Assembly (NCBI RefSeq): GCF_003201655.1
Contig: NZ_QJJU01000015.1
Span: 1 to 64,000 of the forward strand
Direction: 5' to 3'
From: Mycolicibacterium moriokaense
Lineage (GTDB): Bacteria; Actinomycetota; Actinomycetes; Mycobacteriales; Mycobacteriaceae
DNA: 64,000 bases
In this document: piece by piece, positions 35,360-43,856 of the stretch
How the letters are laid out: the number at the start of each line of letters is the position of its first letter
Numbering within the stretch: position 1 is the stretch's first letter
Translations under genes and position numbers: made by a program
Notes under the pieces: generated by a model
Seen by the model: only the letters and a program-made list of their open reading frames with translations
The model's database searches: none
Told to the model about the DNA's origin: nothing

Positions 35360-36175
35360 GTGACAGCAACGCTTTGTAGTCTCCGGCGTTGGAGGGGCGT
35401 ACCGGGAGTCGCTACGTTGGGATCGCCGCAACGAGTTGTCCGCGCAGCCTTCGTGGCCGGTCTTTCAGTGGGATTGCTCTCGGCCGGAGCGGAGGTGGCG
35501 AACGCCGCCACGTCCCCGTCGCTCCAGATAAGGCCGGCGCCGGTGTCGCCGAGCGAACCGGAGCCGTCCCCTGGCGGCTCAAGTGATTCGGGCTCATCCT
35601 CCTCATCTTCATCGGAGCTACTGCCCAGTGATTCAGGTTCATCGTCATCGACGAACGAGAGTCCCTCTTCCAGCGGTCTGACGTCCGACAGCGGCGGCAG
35701 CCCTGCCGCGTCTACGCCGAGTACCGACACCGGCGCGCTGCCCGTCACCGCACCCAGCGGACCCGAGGGATCGACGACGAGCCCCAACTCGGGCGCCGCG
35801 AGCGAGCCGCCCCCGAGCACGAGCCCCAGCGGGTCGGTTGCGCCGTCGGCAAGCCCGGAACCAACCGGACCACCCGCGGATAGCGGCCCTGACAATCATG
35901 GTGGGCCTCCCGGCGGACATGGCGGACCTCCGGGCGGGCCTCCCACGGGAACTCCTGGCGGTCCACCCGGAGGAACTCCGGGTGGTCCACCTGGCGGGCC
36001 TCCGGGGAGCGGCCCGGGCCATCGCCCGCCATGGCACGGGTGGCCGCCCACACCGCCATCGGAGCCACAGTGGTCGCAGCTGCCCGACGACACCAACGAT
36101 GCCGAGCCAACGTGCGAAGAGCAGCCGCTCCCGGGCGACGCGCCACCCCCACCGCCGTTCCAATATCAGGGCTAG
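35360..36175 (+). CDS. Secreted Ser-rich and Gly-Gly-Pro-Pro repeat protein
   Basis: A 271-residue exported low-complexity protein. A signal sequence is recognisable (VVRAAFVAGLSVGLLSAGAEVANA, residues about 26-49). The mature region has two zones: Ser/Pro/Glu-rich (about 50-175, with runs of six or seven Ser) and a GGPPG/GGTPG repeat zone (about 178-218), then a Pro-rich C-terminus with a single Cys. No enzymatic domain is visible; probably a cell-wall or surface spacer. GTG start at 35360 is uncertain, since internal GTG codons are also possible. Confidence 0.7.
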   Translation: MTATLCSLRRWRGVPGVATLGSPQRVVRAAFVAGLSVGLLSAGAEVANAATSPSLQIRPAPVSPSEPEPSPGGSSDSGSSSSSSSELLPSDSGSSSSTNESPSSSGLTSDSGGSPAASTPSTDTGALPVTAPSGPEGSTTSPNSGAASEPPPSTSPSGSVAPSASPEPTGPPADSGPDNHGGPPGGHGGPPGGPPTGTPGGPPGGTPGGPPGGPPGSGPGHRPPWHGWPPTPPSEPQWSQLPDDTNDAEPTCEEQPLPGDAPPPPPFQYQG

Positions 36176-36334
36176 ACGGTGAACCCCGTCTTCGACTCCA
36201 ATCTCCAGCAGTGGGGATTCTGGTCAAATAAGAAGTGGAACCCGCTTCCTGAGTCGAGCTGTTAGATCGCGAATACCGACGTCTAGCTGCGCCTGGTGAG
36301 TCTCCAGGGACGTTCGCCTCGCACCACTCCACAC

Positions 36335-36348
36335 GGTAGGTTGCTACC
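36335..36348. promoter_or_regulatory. Short inverted repeat upstream of the PE-PPE-domain gene
   Basis: GGTAG (36335-36339) and CTACC (36344-36348) flank a 4-base loop, 23 bases before the ATG at 36372. It could be a leader hairpin or operator; too short to be sure. Confidence 0.3.
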
Positions 36349-36371
36349 GAGACCTTGGAGGGGCGCAAGGA

Positions 36372-37763
36372 ATGAGCAATACCGCAACGAAGCGGCCGAG
36401 CAGGCTGGCGATGAGCCTCGCGGCCGTCGGGGTCGCAACGACCGTCGCCGGCGTTGCTGCCACCCAGCCTGCCTCGATCTCCACACCCCTCGTCGACCTG
36501 GCGGCCCTCATCGTCGTGGGCAGTTCCACGCACCCCGACGGCAGTGGGAACGAGAACTTCTTCCACGGAATTTTCAATGCGCTGCCGTACAACCCCGGTG
36601 GCGACCTTGAGCACGTCAACTTCTTCACCGGTCCGTTCGGCATCAATCAGGCGCTGCAGGCCCACGACGGCGAGACGAACGCCGTGCTCTCCTCGGGCTG
36701 GGGCGCCGCGAACGCGAGTTTGCTGTTGATGCAAATGCAGGCCCAGAAGGATCCCGCTCTGCCGCACACCCTGTTCATCCTCGACAACAACGTCGCCCGT
36801 CCTGATGGCGGATTCGGGACGAGGTATCCGTGGTTTGCGCTGATCGGGGTCAACCCCTTGCCGTCGCCGACCGACACCAACGCGCTTGGGGTCGTGGACG
36901 TGGGCTACGAGTACGATTACAACTCGAACGCGCCGTCCGACGTGCTCAACCCGGTGGCCGCCGTCAACTCGTTGGTCGCATATCTGTATCGGCACCTGAA
37001 CCAGAACGACCTGGTCCTGCCGGTCAAGCCCGACGGATCCCCCGATGTCACATGCGGCACTGCCAACACGTGCGGCATCACCGACGCCGGTGCCGTACTG
37101 GAATGCCCTGACGCGCAATGCGGGACCGTGCCGGTCGGCGATCGCGTCGCCGCATACGTGACACAGCGCGGGAACACCACTTACGTCACCTACACAAGCA
37201 ACGGCCTGCCGCTGACCAACCTGATCCGTGCCGTCGTGCCTTTCGGCAACGTCATCGCCGATCTCACCGAGCCTCTTCTGACTGCGATCGTCAACTCGGC
37301 GTACCCGAACGGCAATCCGATTTCCGCAGACCCGAGCAAATATCAACCGGCGCAGCCGTTCTCGTCTCTGCCTCGGCTGGCGGCCACTGCCCTGAAGGTA
37401 CCCGGCGCAATCGAGCAGGGGCTGACGGCAGTCAGCGGATCGACACTGAAAACGACGTCGGAATCCGCGCTTACCGCCGCCGACACGACACCGTCCGGCA
37501 AGAAGGCCGCCGTCACGACCGAGGAAAAGCCCACGACCGAGGAAAAGCCGAAGCCGTTGATCAACGTGGTGCGCGATAGCCCCAAGGCCGTGCCTCAGTC
37601 CGGCGCCGGCGAGGACGCTCCTCCGTCCACATCGGATCCCGTTGCCACCGTTGACAAACCGACGAAGAGTGAACCTCAGGAGGCGGCACAGAGCGAGACC
37701 GGCACAACCCCCGGCCAGCAGAACACAAGTTCCGGCGCGGCCGCCGAGGCGGGCAAGTCCTGA
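36372..37763 (+). CDS. Secreted PE-PPE domain protein without a Ser nucleophile
   Basis: A 463-residue exported protein. Residues 1-35 form a signal sequence. Residues about 45-320 match the PE-PPE alpha/beta-hydrolase (serine esterase-like) domain: LIVVGSSTHPDGSGN, VNFFTGPFGI and the later GDRVAAYVTQRGNTTYVTY. At the nucleophile elbow the family has G-x-S-x-G/A; here G109-W-G111-A-A, so Ser is replaced by Gly. The C-terminal about 100 residues are a low-complexity Thr/Pro/Glu/Lys tail with EEKPTTEEKP. No PE or PPE N-terminal domain is attached. Probably a structural or ligand-binding relic of the esterase family. Confidence 0.8.
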   Translation: MSNTATKRPSRLAMSLAAVGVATTVAGVAATQPASISTPLVDLAALIVVGSSTHPDGSGNENFFHGIFNALPYNPGGDLEHVNFFTGPFGINQALQAHDGETNAVLSSGWGAANASLLLMQMQAQKDPALPHTLFILDNNVARPDGGFGTRYPWFALIGVNPLPSPTDTNALGVVDVGYEYDYNSNAPSDVLNPVAAVNSLVAYLYRHLNQNDLVLPVKPDGSPDVTCGTANTCGITDAGAVLECPDAQCGTVPVGDRVAAYVTQRGNTTYVTYTSNGLPLTNLIRAVVPFGNVIADLTEPLLTAIVNSAYPNGNPISADPSKYQPAQPFSSLPRLAATALKVPGAIEQGLTAVSGSTLKTTSESALTAADTTPSGKKAAVTTEEKPTTEEKPKPLINVVRDSPKAVPQSGAGEDAPPSTSDPVATVDKPTKSEPQEAAQSETGTTPGQQNTSSGAAAEAGKS

Positions 37764-37766
37764 AAC

Positions 37767-38450
37767 CTATCTGGGCAGCTTGGATTCGATCTTGTCGGCG
37801 ACGTCGACAGCTTGCGTCACGGCGGACGGCTGCTGCGGCTTGCACACCTGGATGTCGAGAATCAAATTGACGACGAGCGCGAGAGCACGCTGGCACGACC
37901 TGGTCTGGTCACCGTTGGTTCGGGTGTAGGGGATCGCAAGCTGGGCGTCGGTCTTGGTGAGATCGCCGCTGTGCCATCCAGGCAACGGTTGGCCGTTGAG
38001 CTGAATGTTGACGTTGTGGTTGGTGCACTTCGACCATCGATCCGTCGACTCGGTGAAGAATTCTCGGGCCCCATCCGCGGTGCGGTAGGAGACAACGGAT
38101 TGAACGACCAGAAAATCCCATTGGTCGGTGTTCGGAGATCGAACCATCTGCTGGCGCAACGACTTCCAATGACTCGACTCATAGATCGGCGCCTCGTTGA
38201 CCTGCCACACGCCCAAACAATTGAGATTAGGCAGCAGATTACGGTGATCACCCATCTGCGACACGGGGGTCTGCGGCGTCATCCCGCTGGTCCCCATGAT
38301 GCTGTTGAGTTCGTCGGGGCTCAGGAGCAAACCGGGGAATGCAGAGTCCGGCACCAACTTCGGCGCCTCGGAAGAGCCTGAGGTCGCACCCCCACCGCAA
38401 CCGGCCAGCACCAAACTGAGCGCTAGCGCGCCAAAGAAACCGCGCCTCAC
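37767..38450 (-). CDS. PknH-like sensor domain lipoprotein
   Basis: A 227-residue lipoprotein: lipobox LAGC with the modified Cys at residue 18, then a Gly/Ser linker. The rest is a PknH extracellular-type sensor domain (PF14032 pattern) with LLLSPDELNSIMG, four cysteines (LNCLG, SKCTN, RSCQR, VCKP) likely to form two disulfides, and a C-terminal helix. Such domains sense or bind an unknown envelope ligand. It is preceded 4 bases away by the exported helical protein, so the two are one operon. Confidence 0.88.
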   Translation of the reverse strand: MRRGFFGALALSLVLAGCGGGATSGSSEAPKLVPDSAFPGLLLSPDELNSIMGTSGMTPQTPVSQMGDHRNLLPNLNCLGVWQVNEAPIYESSHWKSLRQQMVRSPNTDQWDFLVVQSVVSYRTADGAREFFTESTDRWSKCTNHNVNIQLNGQPLPGWHSGDLTKTDAQLAIPYTRTNGDQTRSCQRALALVVNLILDIQVCKPQQPSAVTQAVDVADKIESKLPR

Positions 38451-38454
38451 CGAA

Positions 38455-38982
38455 TTACGCGTGCGTCCCGGCCGCAGCGCAGGCCTCTTGGACCTTGGTG
38501 GCTTGGTTGTTCATCTCGGTGACGGTGCCGTTCAGGGTGTCGCCGGGAACCCGCAGCCCCATCATGACGAGGAGCTTGGTTGCGCCGAGCGACCAAATCC
38601 GCATCGGATCGGCGATCGAGGGATCCAATCCTGGTTCCTGCGCCGCCGTCATCGCTGTGGCAGCAGACTGCCGCAGCGCGGTACGGCCTACCGCGTTGCT
38701 GCTGTCGACCGCCGGATCGGAGTAGTCGGACCCTTCGAACGAATCGGCGAAGTCGCCGTAATAGGTCGATGAGCCCTCCAACACCTGGGCAAACGTCCCG
38801 CAGGCCGCTACCGCCCCACCAGCCGCGCCGTCCGACGGGTCCACCGCGGTTACCACTACCGGCCCGGATGACCCATCAGTCCCGACGTCGTCGGCCGATG
38901 CCGTCGGGATGAATGTCAATCCGACACCGAGCGCGACGAGCGACGCGACCAACGCTCGCTCACGTGCGTGGAATGAATTCAA
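38455..38982 (-). CDS. Exported helical protein, operon partner of the sensor lipoprotein
   Basis: A 175-residue exported protein. The start is TTG at 38982, chosen because GGAGGA lies 4 bases upstream and it places a signal peptide correctly (ERALVASLVALGVGLTFIPTASA, cut before DDVG). The mature part is helical with two Cys (AACGTF and QEACAAA). It resembles the exported proteins found beside PknH-sensor lipoproteins in mycobacteria, but I cannot name a family. A longer frame to 39099 has no ribosome site. Confidence 0.7.
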   Translation of the reverse strand: MNSFHARERALVASLVALGVGLTFIPTASADDVGTDGSSGPVVVTAVDPSDGAAGGAVAACGTFAQVLEGSSTYYGDFADSFEGSDYSDPAVDSSNAVGRTALRQSAATAMTAAQEPGLDPSIADPMRIWSLGATKLLVMMGLRVPGDTLNGTVTEMNNQATKVQEACAAAGTHA

Positions 38983-39384
38983 GGTTTCCTCCAAGGTAGT
39001 CGGTCTCGCAGGGTCAGCTGGGTCCTGGTTCACCCGCTTGCGGGCGGTCGCACCGCAGCCAAACCCACGTCGACGAGCCCCGTCCAGTCTCGAGGGCACT
39101 AACGCGCACTACGGTCGACGGGGCAGGTGTCCAAATAGTGAACTGACGGCTAACGGTCTATTTCTAATGGTGGTCCATCGGCTTTCGTAATCCTGTGGGG
39201 ACGATTGCGTCTCTCTGTGGTGCCGACAAGACCCCACGTGGGAAGACGCCCATTCGATGGAAACACGGCCCGAATTGTTTGCAGTGTGTTCACCGTTTGG
39301 CAACCCGGCCATTAGAGGCTCCGACCCGACAGATCCGTTGGATCCACACAGGATTCCGACCCACCGAGAGGCGCTTAACCAACC
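38983..39384. other. Intergenic region upstream of the porin operon
   Basis: About 400 bases with no credible ORF. It carries the divergent promoters of the helical-protein gene and the MspA operon. A-rich patches at 39150-39170 (TCTATTTCTAATGG) could hold a -10 region, but I see no clear consensus box. GAGGCG lies 10 bases before the first porin ATG. Confidence 0.4.
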
Positions 39385-40065
39385 ATGTTGAACCGTCTTG
39401 CCATGCTGGCGACCGTCTGCATCGCGATCCCGGTCGGGGCCGCGCCCCTCGCGCAGGCTGACCCGCCGCCGCCACCGGACCCCGCGGTGCCGGTCAACGC
39501 CACGAACCCGCTCCCACCAGAGGGCGCCGTTCCGTCGGCGCCTCCCGGAGTCCTCAACACCCCGGACGGCTGGCACCTCGAGGTGTCCGGCGCCAATGAG
39601 ACACAGTTGCCGGTCGCCCCGCTGACCACCGCGATCACGTCGCGCGAGTACCTCATTGCGGGCACCTTCACCGGCAAGATCACCGGTGGCGGCAAAACCA
39701 AGTTGACCGGTGGATCGATGGAGGCGGGCGAGCAGATCGGCTGCGGCATCATCTCCGACGAGACGGAGATCAACCCCGGTGCCTCGCTCACTCCGGGCCT
39801 TTCGTTCCCCACCGGTCTGCCCACCCTCAGCGCCGGCCTCAGCCTGCAGGGCAAGGTGTACCTGAAGCCCGGCACCGTGACGACCGTCGCCATTGACAAG
39901 AAGTCGTTCAAGGGCACGACGACCCGCATCACGATCACGGGTGTCAGGATCAAGACCGACCAGTGCGCAGGCCAGTCGTTCATCCGCTCGTACGCGACGC
40001 TGACGAGCTCGACCGACAACACCGACGACGTCATCACCTACCTCGGCGTCACCAAGGCCGTTTAA
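39385..40065 (+). CDS. MspA family porin, first of tandem pair
   Basis: A 226-residue outer-membrane porin-type protein. Signal peptide 1-25 (cleaved after AQA). The mature N-terminus is Pro-rich, then the MspA fold: ITSREYLIAGTFTGKITGGGKTKLTGG, MEAGEQIGCGI, a central variable loop and the C-terminal SYATLTSSTDNTDDVITYLGV strand. It has a Cys pair (IGCGI and DQCAG) that may form a disulfide, unlike canonical MspA. MspA porins form octameric channels across the mycolate layer for small hydrophilic solutes. Followed 29 bases later by a close paralogue. Confidence 0.88.
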   Translation: MLNRLAMLATVCIAIPVGAAPLAQADPPPPPDPAVPVNATNPLPPEGAVPSAPPGVLNTPDGWHLEVSGANETQLPVAPLTTAITSREYLIAGTFTGKITGGGKTKLTGGSMEAGEQIGCGIISDETEINPGASLTPGLSFPTGLPTLSAGLSLQGKVYLKPGTVTTVAIDKKSFKGTTTRITITGVRIKTDQCAGQSFIRSYATLTSSTDNTDDVITYLGVTKAV

Positions 40066-40094
40066 CCCCAGTCGACCTCGAACGAAAGAAAACA

Positions 40095-40745
40095 ATGTTG
40101 AATCGTTTTGCCGCACTGGCAGCTTGCTCACTGATCCCCGTCGCGGGCGCGCCGCTCGCGTCGGCCGACCCTGGCGATGAGGGGCCGCCGCCGGACAATG
40201 GGATCGTCGCGTCAGCCGAACCGGGCATCGTGACGTCCCCGGATGGCTGGGTGCTGACGGTCGTCGCCAAGGACGAGACTGAGCTGCCCGTGGCACCGCT
40301 GACCACGGCCCTCTCCTCGCGCGAGTATCTCGTCGGCGGAACGTTCACCGGCACGGTCACCGGCGGGGGCAAGACCAGCCTGAGCGGCGGAGTGCTTGAG
40401 GCTGGCTACCAGATCGGCTGCGGCATCGAACTCGGCCAGGTCAGGCTCATCGGCCAGGCCGGCATCACCATCGGCGGCAACACCGGCTTGACCGCTCTCG
40501 GAAGCGTCCAGGTCCCCCTCTCCGGCACGATCGAGATCCACCCCAAGCCGGGCACGGTGTCCACCGTCACCGTCGACAAGAAGACGTTCAAGGCAGCGCC
40601 CGTGCGCGTCACCCTGAAGGACACCCACATCAAGGTCGATGGCTGCGTAGGCCAATCATTCCTTCGGTCGTACGCGACGCTGACCAGCTCGACGACCGAT
40701 ACCGATGACGTGGTCGCCTACTACGGCGTGACCAAAGCCGTCTGA
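40095..40745 (+). CDS. MspA family porin, second of tandem pair
   Basis: A 216-residue paralogue of the preceding porin: ALSSREYLVGGTFTGTVTGGGKTSLSGG, LEAGYQIGCGI and SYATLTSSTTDTDDVVAYYGV match it block for block. The signal peptide (1-25, cut after ASA) is followed by a short acidic linker. The same Cys pair is kept (IGCGI, VDGCVG). The ATG at 40095 sits after AACGAAAG, a weak ribosome site. The pair probably arose by tandem duplication and may co-assemble. Confidence 0.88.
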   Translation: MLNRFAALAACSLIPVAGAPLASADPGDEGPPPDNGIVASAEPGIVTSPDGWVLTVVAKDETELPVAPLTTALSSREYLVGGTFTGTVTGGGKTSLSGGVLEAGYQIGCGIELGQVRLIGQAGITIGGNTGLTALGSVQVPLSGTIEIHPKPGTVSTVTVDKKTFKAAPVRVTLKDTHIKVDGCVGQSFLRSYATLTSSTTDTDDVVAYYGVTKAV

Positions 40746-40753
40746 CGTCAGGG

Positions 40754-41446
40754 ATGGATTCGAACCGGAAGAGATTGGCAGTCGCGAACATCGCGGCCGC
40801 CGGGTTCGTCACCGTCGGAGCAGCGGTCGCCTTTGCGGCGACCGCTGCTGCTGACCCTCCGCCGCGGCCGGATCCAGCGCTGTTGCCCGCAGACCCCGCG
40901 CCTCCACCGCCGCCCGGTCCGACCGTCCCCGGGATGGGCGAGCTGGGCCCCGCCGGGCTTGGGGTGCTGGCTCAGACCGGACAGGACGGTAACCCGGCCG
41001 CGCTGGGGGCGCCTCCAATTGTTGGCCTCGATCAAACCACCGTTCTTGGCCAGAATGCGGTCCCCTCGGCACCCGGTGGGGGACCGGGTGTTGTCCCAAA
41101 CCTCAATGTGTTCAACAATGCCTATGGGGTGCAGCAGTGCCTGGTGCCCTCGGCACCAGGCAAGTGCGAGCAATTCGACGTCGCGCCTGGCGACGAGAAC
41201 GCCGACGTCTCCAAGCGAATTTGGCTCGGTAGGTACATCGACATGCAACGCGCCGGGATGCTCAAGGGCGGTTTCCTGGGTCAGATGCCGCAGGAACAAC
41301 TCGGCGAATCGTTACCGGGTACCGCTCCACCGCCTGGCACGAACATCCCGCAGGGGCTGGCGCAGTTCCAGCCCGACCCGGCACCGCCGCCGGACGCACC
41401 TCCGGCACCCGGTGCACCGCCTTTACTGCCGCCGCCACCGGGCTAG
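40754..41446 (+). CDS. Exported Pro-rich protein downstream of porins
   Basis: A 230-residue exported protein. The signal sequence (VANIAAAGFVTVGAAVAFAATAAA, cut before DPPP) precedes a Pro-rich stretch (PADPAPPPPPGPTVPG). A more ordered middle has FNNAYGVQQCLVPSAPGKCEQFD with a possible disulfide and KRIWLGRYIDMQRAGMLKGG, and the C-terminus is again Pro-rich. It starts 8 bases after the second porin, so it belongs to the same transcript and may be a periplasmic partner of the porins. A strong terminator follows. Confidence 0.75.
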   Translation: MDSNRKRLAVANIAAAGFVTVGAAVAFAATAAADPPPRPDPALLPADPAPPPPPGPTVPGMGELGPAGLGVLAQTGQDGNPAALGAPPIVGLDQTTVLGQNAVPSAPGGGPGVVPNLNVFNNAYGVQQCLVPSAPGKCEQFDVAPGDENADVSKRIWLGRYIDMQRAGMLKGGFLGQMPQEQLGESLPGTAPPPGTNIPQGLAQFQPDPAPPPDAPPAPGAPPLLPPPPG

Positions 41447-41474
41447 GACTGTAGCGCCAAGGATTCTGTGCGCG

Positions 41475-41506
41475 ACGGGGTTACATCCGAAAGGATGTGG
41501 CCCCGT
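41475..41506 (+). terminator. Strong hairpin terminator after the porin operon
   Basis: ACGGGG-TT-ACATCC pairs with GGATGT-GG-CCCCGT around a GAAA tetraloop, giving a 14-bp stem with two adjacent G-T pairs. Only TTTCG follows, so it is a mycobacterial-type hairpin with a short U run. It separates the porin operon from the MFS gene. Confidence 0.8.
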
Positions 41507-41561
41507 TTCGCTCTTCACCGTCGTGTCCCTTTTCCGCCAGCATCGCGGGCGTCTGTCTCCC

Positions 41562-41567
41562 TAGCGT
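41562..41567 (+). promoter_or_regulatory. Probable -10 box of the MFS gene
   Basis: TAGCGT fits TANNNT and ends 7 bases before the ATG at 41575, fitting a leaderless transcript. Confidence 0.4.
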
Positions 41568-41574
41568 CGTTCCT

Positions 41575-42777
41575 ATGCACACCGACGTCATCTCAAGCGC
41601 TCGCCCCGTGGTCCTGCTGACACCAGTGGTCTGGTTCATGGCCCTTGCGGCCGCACTGGGCACCGCCAGCATCTACCCCCTTCAGCCGGCGATCGCGGAC
41701 GTGGCTGGCTCTCTACACGCATCGCTTGCGACGGTCGGCGTCGCGCTGGCGTGCGGACCACTTGGCTACCTCCTGGGCCTCGCCCTGCTCGTGCCGCTCG
41801 TCGACCGGTTCGCGCCAAGCCGTGTGCTTGCAACTCAAGTCGGCGTACTTGCCGTCGCACTGGCCGTCAACGCTGTCGTCGGCACACCGTGGCTTCTCGG
41901 GCTTGTTGTCGGTGTGGTCGGAGCCGGATCGTCGGTCGGTGCGCAATTGAGTTCAGTCGCAGGCCGTTTCGCGAATCCTGCGCGCCGCGCGACGGTCCTG
42001 GGAATCGTGACGTCGGGAATATCGGCGGGCATCATCGCGGGACGAATCGTTGGCGGTTGGCTGAACGACGAGATCGGCTGGCGTGGAATGCTTCTCGCCT
42101 TCGCGACTGCGTGCGCCGTCGTTGCCGCTTCAGCGTTCTATCTGTTGCCCAATGCAGCAGGGAGCGTCACGTCGGGTTACCTGGCGTCGCTTCGCCGCCT
42201 GCCCGTCCTCTATCTCCGCTACCCGCCGCTTCGACTCGCCGCCTGCCGTGGGACCCTCTGGTTCTTCGCCTTCTGCGCGGTGTGGGCAGGCCTTGCCGTT
42301 GCGCTGTCGCAGCCGCCGTTCTCCTATTCGTCTGAGCGCATCGGCATGTACGCATTTGCCGGGCTGCTGGGCATCGTCGCCACCCGCGTGGCAGGCGCCT
42401 GGACGGACAGGGTCGGCGCGCGCAAGGTGGTACTGGTTGGACTCGTCGTCGCGCTGACCTCGGCAGTGATACTCGCCGCTTGCCTGTCGAACGTCGCCCT
42501 GACATTGGCCTGCCTTGGCCTCTTCGATGCCGGACTGTTCGCCGCTCAAGTCGCCAACCAGAGCACCGTCTTGGCGATCGACCCTGCGGCGCCCGCCCAA
42601 TTCAACAGCGCCTACATGTTGATCTACTTTGTCGGCGGCAGCCTTGGCACCGCGTTCGGTGCCGCCGCCGTCGGCTGCTTCGGATGGCCCGCGACAACCG
42701 CGATCGCCGCCTGCGCCATCGCGCTCGCCGTGATCATCACCATCACCGTTCGCGTGAATACCCGGTCACTAGGCTGA
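41575..42777 (+). CDS. MFS transporter
   Basis: A 400-residue protein with 12 predicted membrane helices (for example LLTPVVWFMALAAALGTASIY and GLVVGVVGAGSSVGAQLSS). The cytoplasmic loops have AGRFANPARRATVLG and GAWTDRVGARKVVLVG, the paired MFS signature loops. The layout is of the DHA-type drug/metabolite antiporters (Bcr/CflA or YnfM-like). Substrate not predictable. It converges on nothing; echA14 follows in the same direction 4 bases after its stop. Confidence 0.88.
   Translation: MHTDVISSARPVVLLTPVVWFMALAAALGTASIYPLQPAIADVAGSLHASLATVGVALACGPLGYLLGLALLVPLVDRFAPSRVLATQVGVLAVALAVNAVVGTPWLLGLVVGVVGAGSSVGAQLSSVAGRFANPARRATVLGIVTSGISAGIIAGRIVGGWLNDEIGWRGMLLAFATACAVVAASAFYLLPNAAGSVTSGYLASLRRLPVLYLRYPPLRLAACRGTLWFFAFCAVWAGLAVALSQPPFSYSSERIGMYAFAGLLGIVATRVAGAWTDRVGARKVVLVGLVVALTSAVILAACLSNVALTLACLGLFDAGLFAAQVANQSTVLAIDPAAPAQFNSAYMLIYFVGGSLGTAFGAAAVGCFGWPATTAIAACAIALAVIITITVRVNTRSLG
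42770..42775 (+). promoter_or_regulatory. Probable -10 box for leaderless echA14
   Basis: TAGGCT overlaps the MFS stop codon and ends 6 bases before the GTG at 42782. echA14 may thus have its own promoter inside the MFS gene end. Confidence 0.35.
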
Positions 42778-42781
42778 ACCC

Positions 42782-43534
42782 GTGTCCGATCCGGTACTGA
42801 CCCAGGTCGACGATCACGTCGCCCTCATCACGGTCAACGATCCCGAGCGCCGCAACGCGGTCACCGCAGAAATCTCGGCCGCCCTGCGCGCGGCCGTCGA
42901 CGCCGCCGAAGCCAACCCCGATGTGCACGCACTCATCGTGACTGGCGCAGGCAAGGCGTTCTGCGCAGGCGCCGACTTGACCGCACTTGGCGACGCGACC
43001 GAGACCGGCTTGCGTGGCATCTATGACGGCTTCCTCGCGGTCGCCAACTGCGCGTTGCCGACGATCGCCGCGGTCAACGGCGCCGCCGTCGGCGCCGGAT
43101 TGAATCTTGCGCTGGCCGCCGACATCCGGATCGCGGGCCCAGCAGCACTTTTCGACCCGCGATTCCAGAAGCTGGGCATCCATCCCGGCGGGGGTGCGAC
43201 GTGGATGCTGCAGCGCGCCGTCGGTCCGCAAACGGCACGCGCGTCGCTGCTTTTCGGCATGCGCTTCGACGCCGAGGCCGCGGTGCGCTACGGGTTGGCT
43301 CTCGAGGTCGCCGACGACCCCGTCGCGGCGGCACGGGCACTCGCCGCCGGACCGGCCGCCGCACCCCGCGACGTAGTCATCGCCACCAAGGCATCCATGC
43401 GCGCGACAGCCAATCCCGGCGTCGTCGACACCGAACAGCACCGGATCGCGGTGGACACCGAGTTGGGACCCCAGGCCACGTCGATCACCTCACCGGAGTT
43501 CGCCAAGAGACTTGCTGCCGCCAAGCGAAAATGA
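42782..43534 (+). CDS. echA14: Enoyl-CoA hydratase/isomerase (EchA14 type)
   Basis: A 250-residue crotonase-fold protein, in the position of Rv2486 (echA14). The CoA/oxyanion motifs are AFCAGADLTAL (about residues 58-68) and AAVNGAAVGAGLNLALAADIRIA (about 96-118); the usual catalytic Glu positions near residues 115 and 135 are not both clearly present (FDPRFQKLGIHPGGG), so it could be an isomerase or another crotonase. It acts in fatty acid or other acyl-CoA degradation. GTG start, leaderless-type. Confidence 0.88.
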   Translation: MSDPVLTQVDDHVALITVNDPERRNAVTAEISAALRAAVDAAEANPDVHALIVTGAGKAFCAGADLTALGDATETGLRGIYDGFLAVANCALPTIAAVNGAAVGAGLNLALAADIRIAGPAALFDPRFQKLGIHPGGGATWMLQRAVGPQTARASLLFGMRFDAEAAVRYGLALEVADDPVAAARALAAGPAAAPRDVVIATKASMRATANPGVVDTEQHRIAVDTELGPQATSITSPEFAKRLAAAKRK

Positions 43535-43595
43535 CCCGGGCGTCAGGCATGCGGCTTAGGCTTCAAGCGGGCCGGGTCCGTAAAAGGAGCATGAG

Positions 43596-43856
43596 ATGAA
43601 GAAGCTGGCAGCAGTGCTAATGACCGCCGCGGCGGTGGCGGTGGTGCCGGTGGCTATCGCACCGACGGCGCAGGCCGACGTATGTGCCGGCGCGCGCGGG
43701 CGTCATGTCGGCGTGGGTGGTTGCACCAACATCGCCGGTGACGTGGCGACCGGCGCGGCCATCGCGGCGGCCACCGACCCGTACATCCCCGGCGAAATAC
43801 CGTGCTACACGGTTGAGGGTGTGCCCTACTACACGCCTCCTGGCGACCCCTGCTGA
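43596..43856 (+). CDS. Small exported Cys-containing protein
   Basis: An 86-residue secreted protein. Residues 1-27 form a signal peptide (AAAVAVVPVAIAPTAQA, cut before DVCAG). The mature 59 residues carry four Cys (VCAG, GGCTN, PCYT, and the C-terminal Cys), so two disulfides are likely. I recognise it as a type of small mycobacterial exported protein but know no function. AAAGGAG lies before the ATG. Its TGA abuts the bkdC stop on the other strand. Confidence 0.75.
   Translation: MKKLAAVLMTAAAVAVVPVAIAPTAQADVCAGARGRHVGVGGCTNIAGDVATGAAIAAATDPYIPGEIPCYTVEGVPYYTPPGDPC

Noticed and set aside
35896..36096. CRISPR-like array in the GGPPG region
   Set aside because: The repeats are codons of a Gly-Gly-Pro-Pro protein, without unique equal-length spacers. 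No CRISPR array was found in the window.
35645..37346. Long minus-strand frames over the Gly-Pro repeat and PE-PPE genes
   Set aside because: They arise from the repetitive GC-rich sequence; the + strand frames have signal peptides and family motifs.
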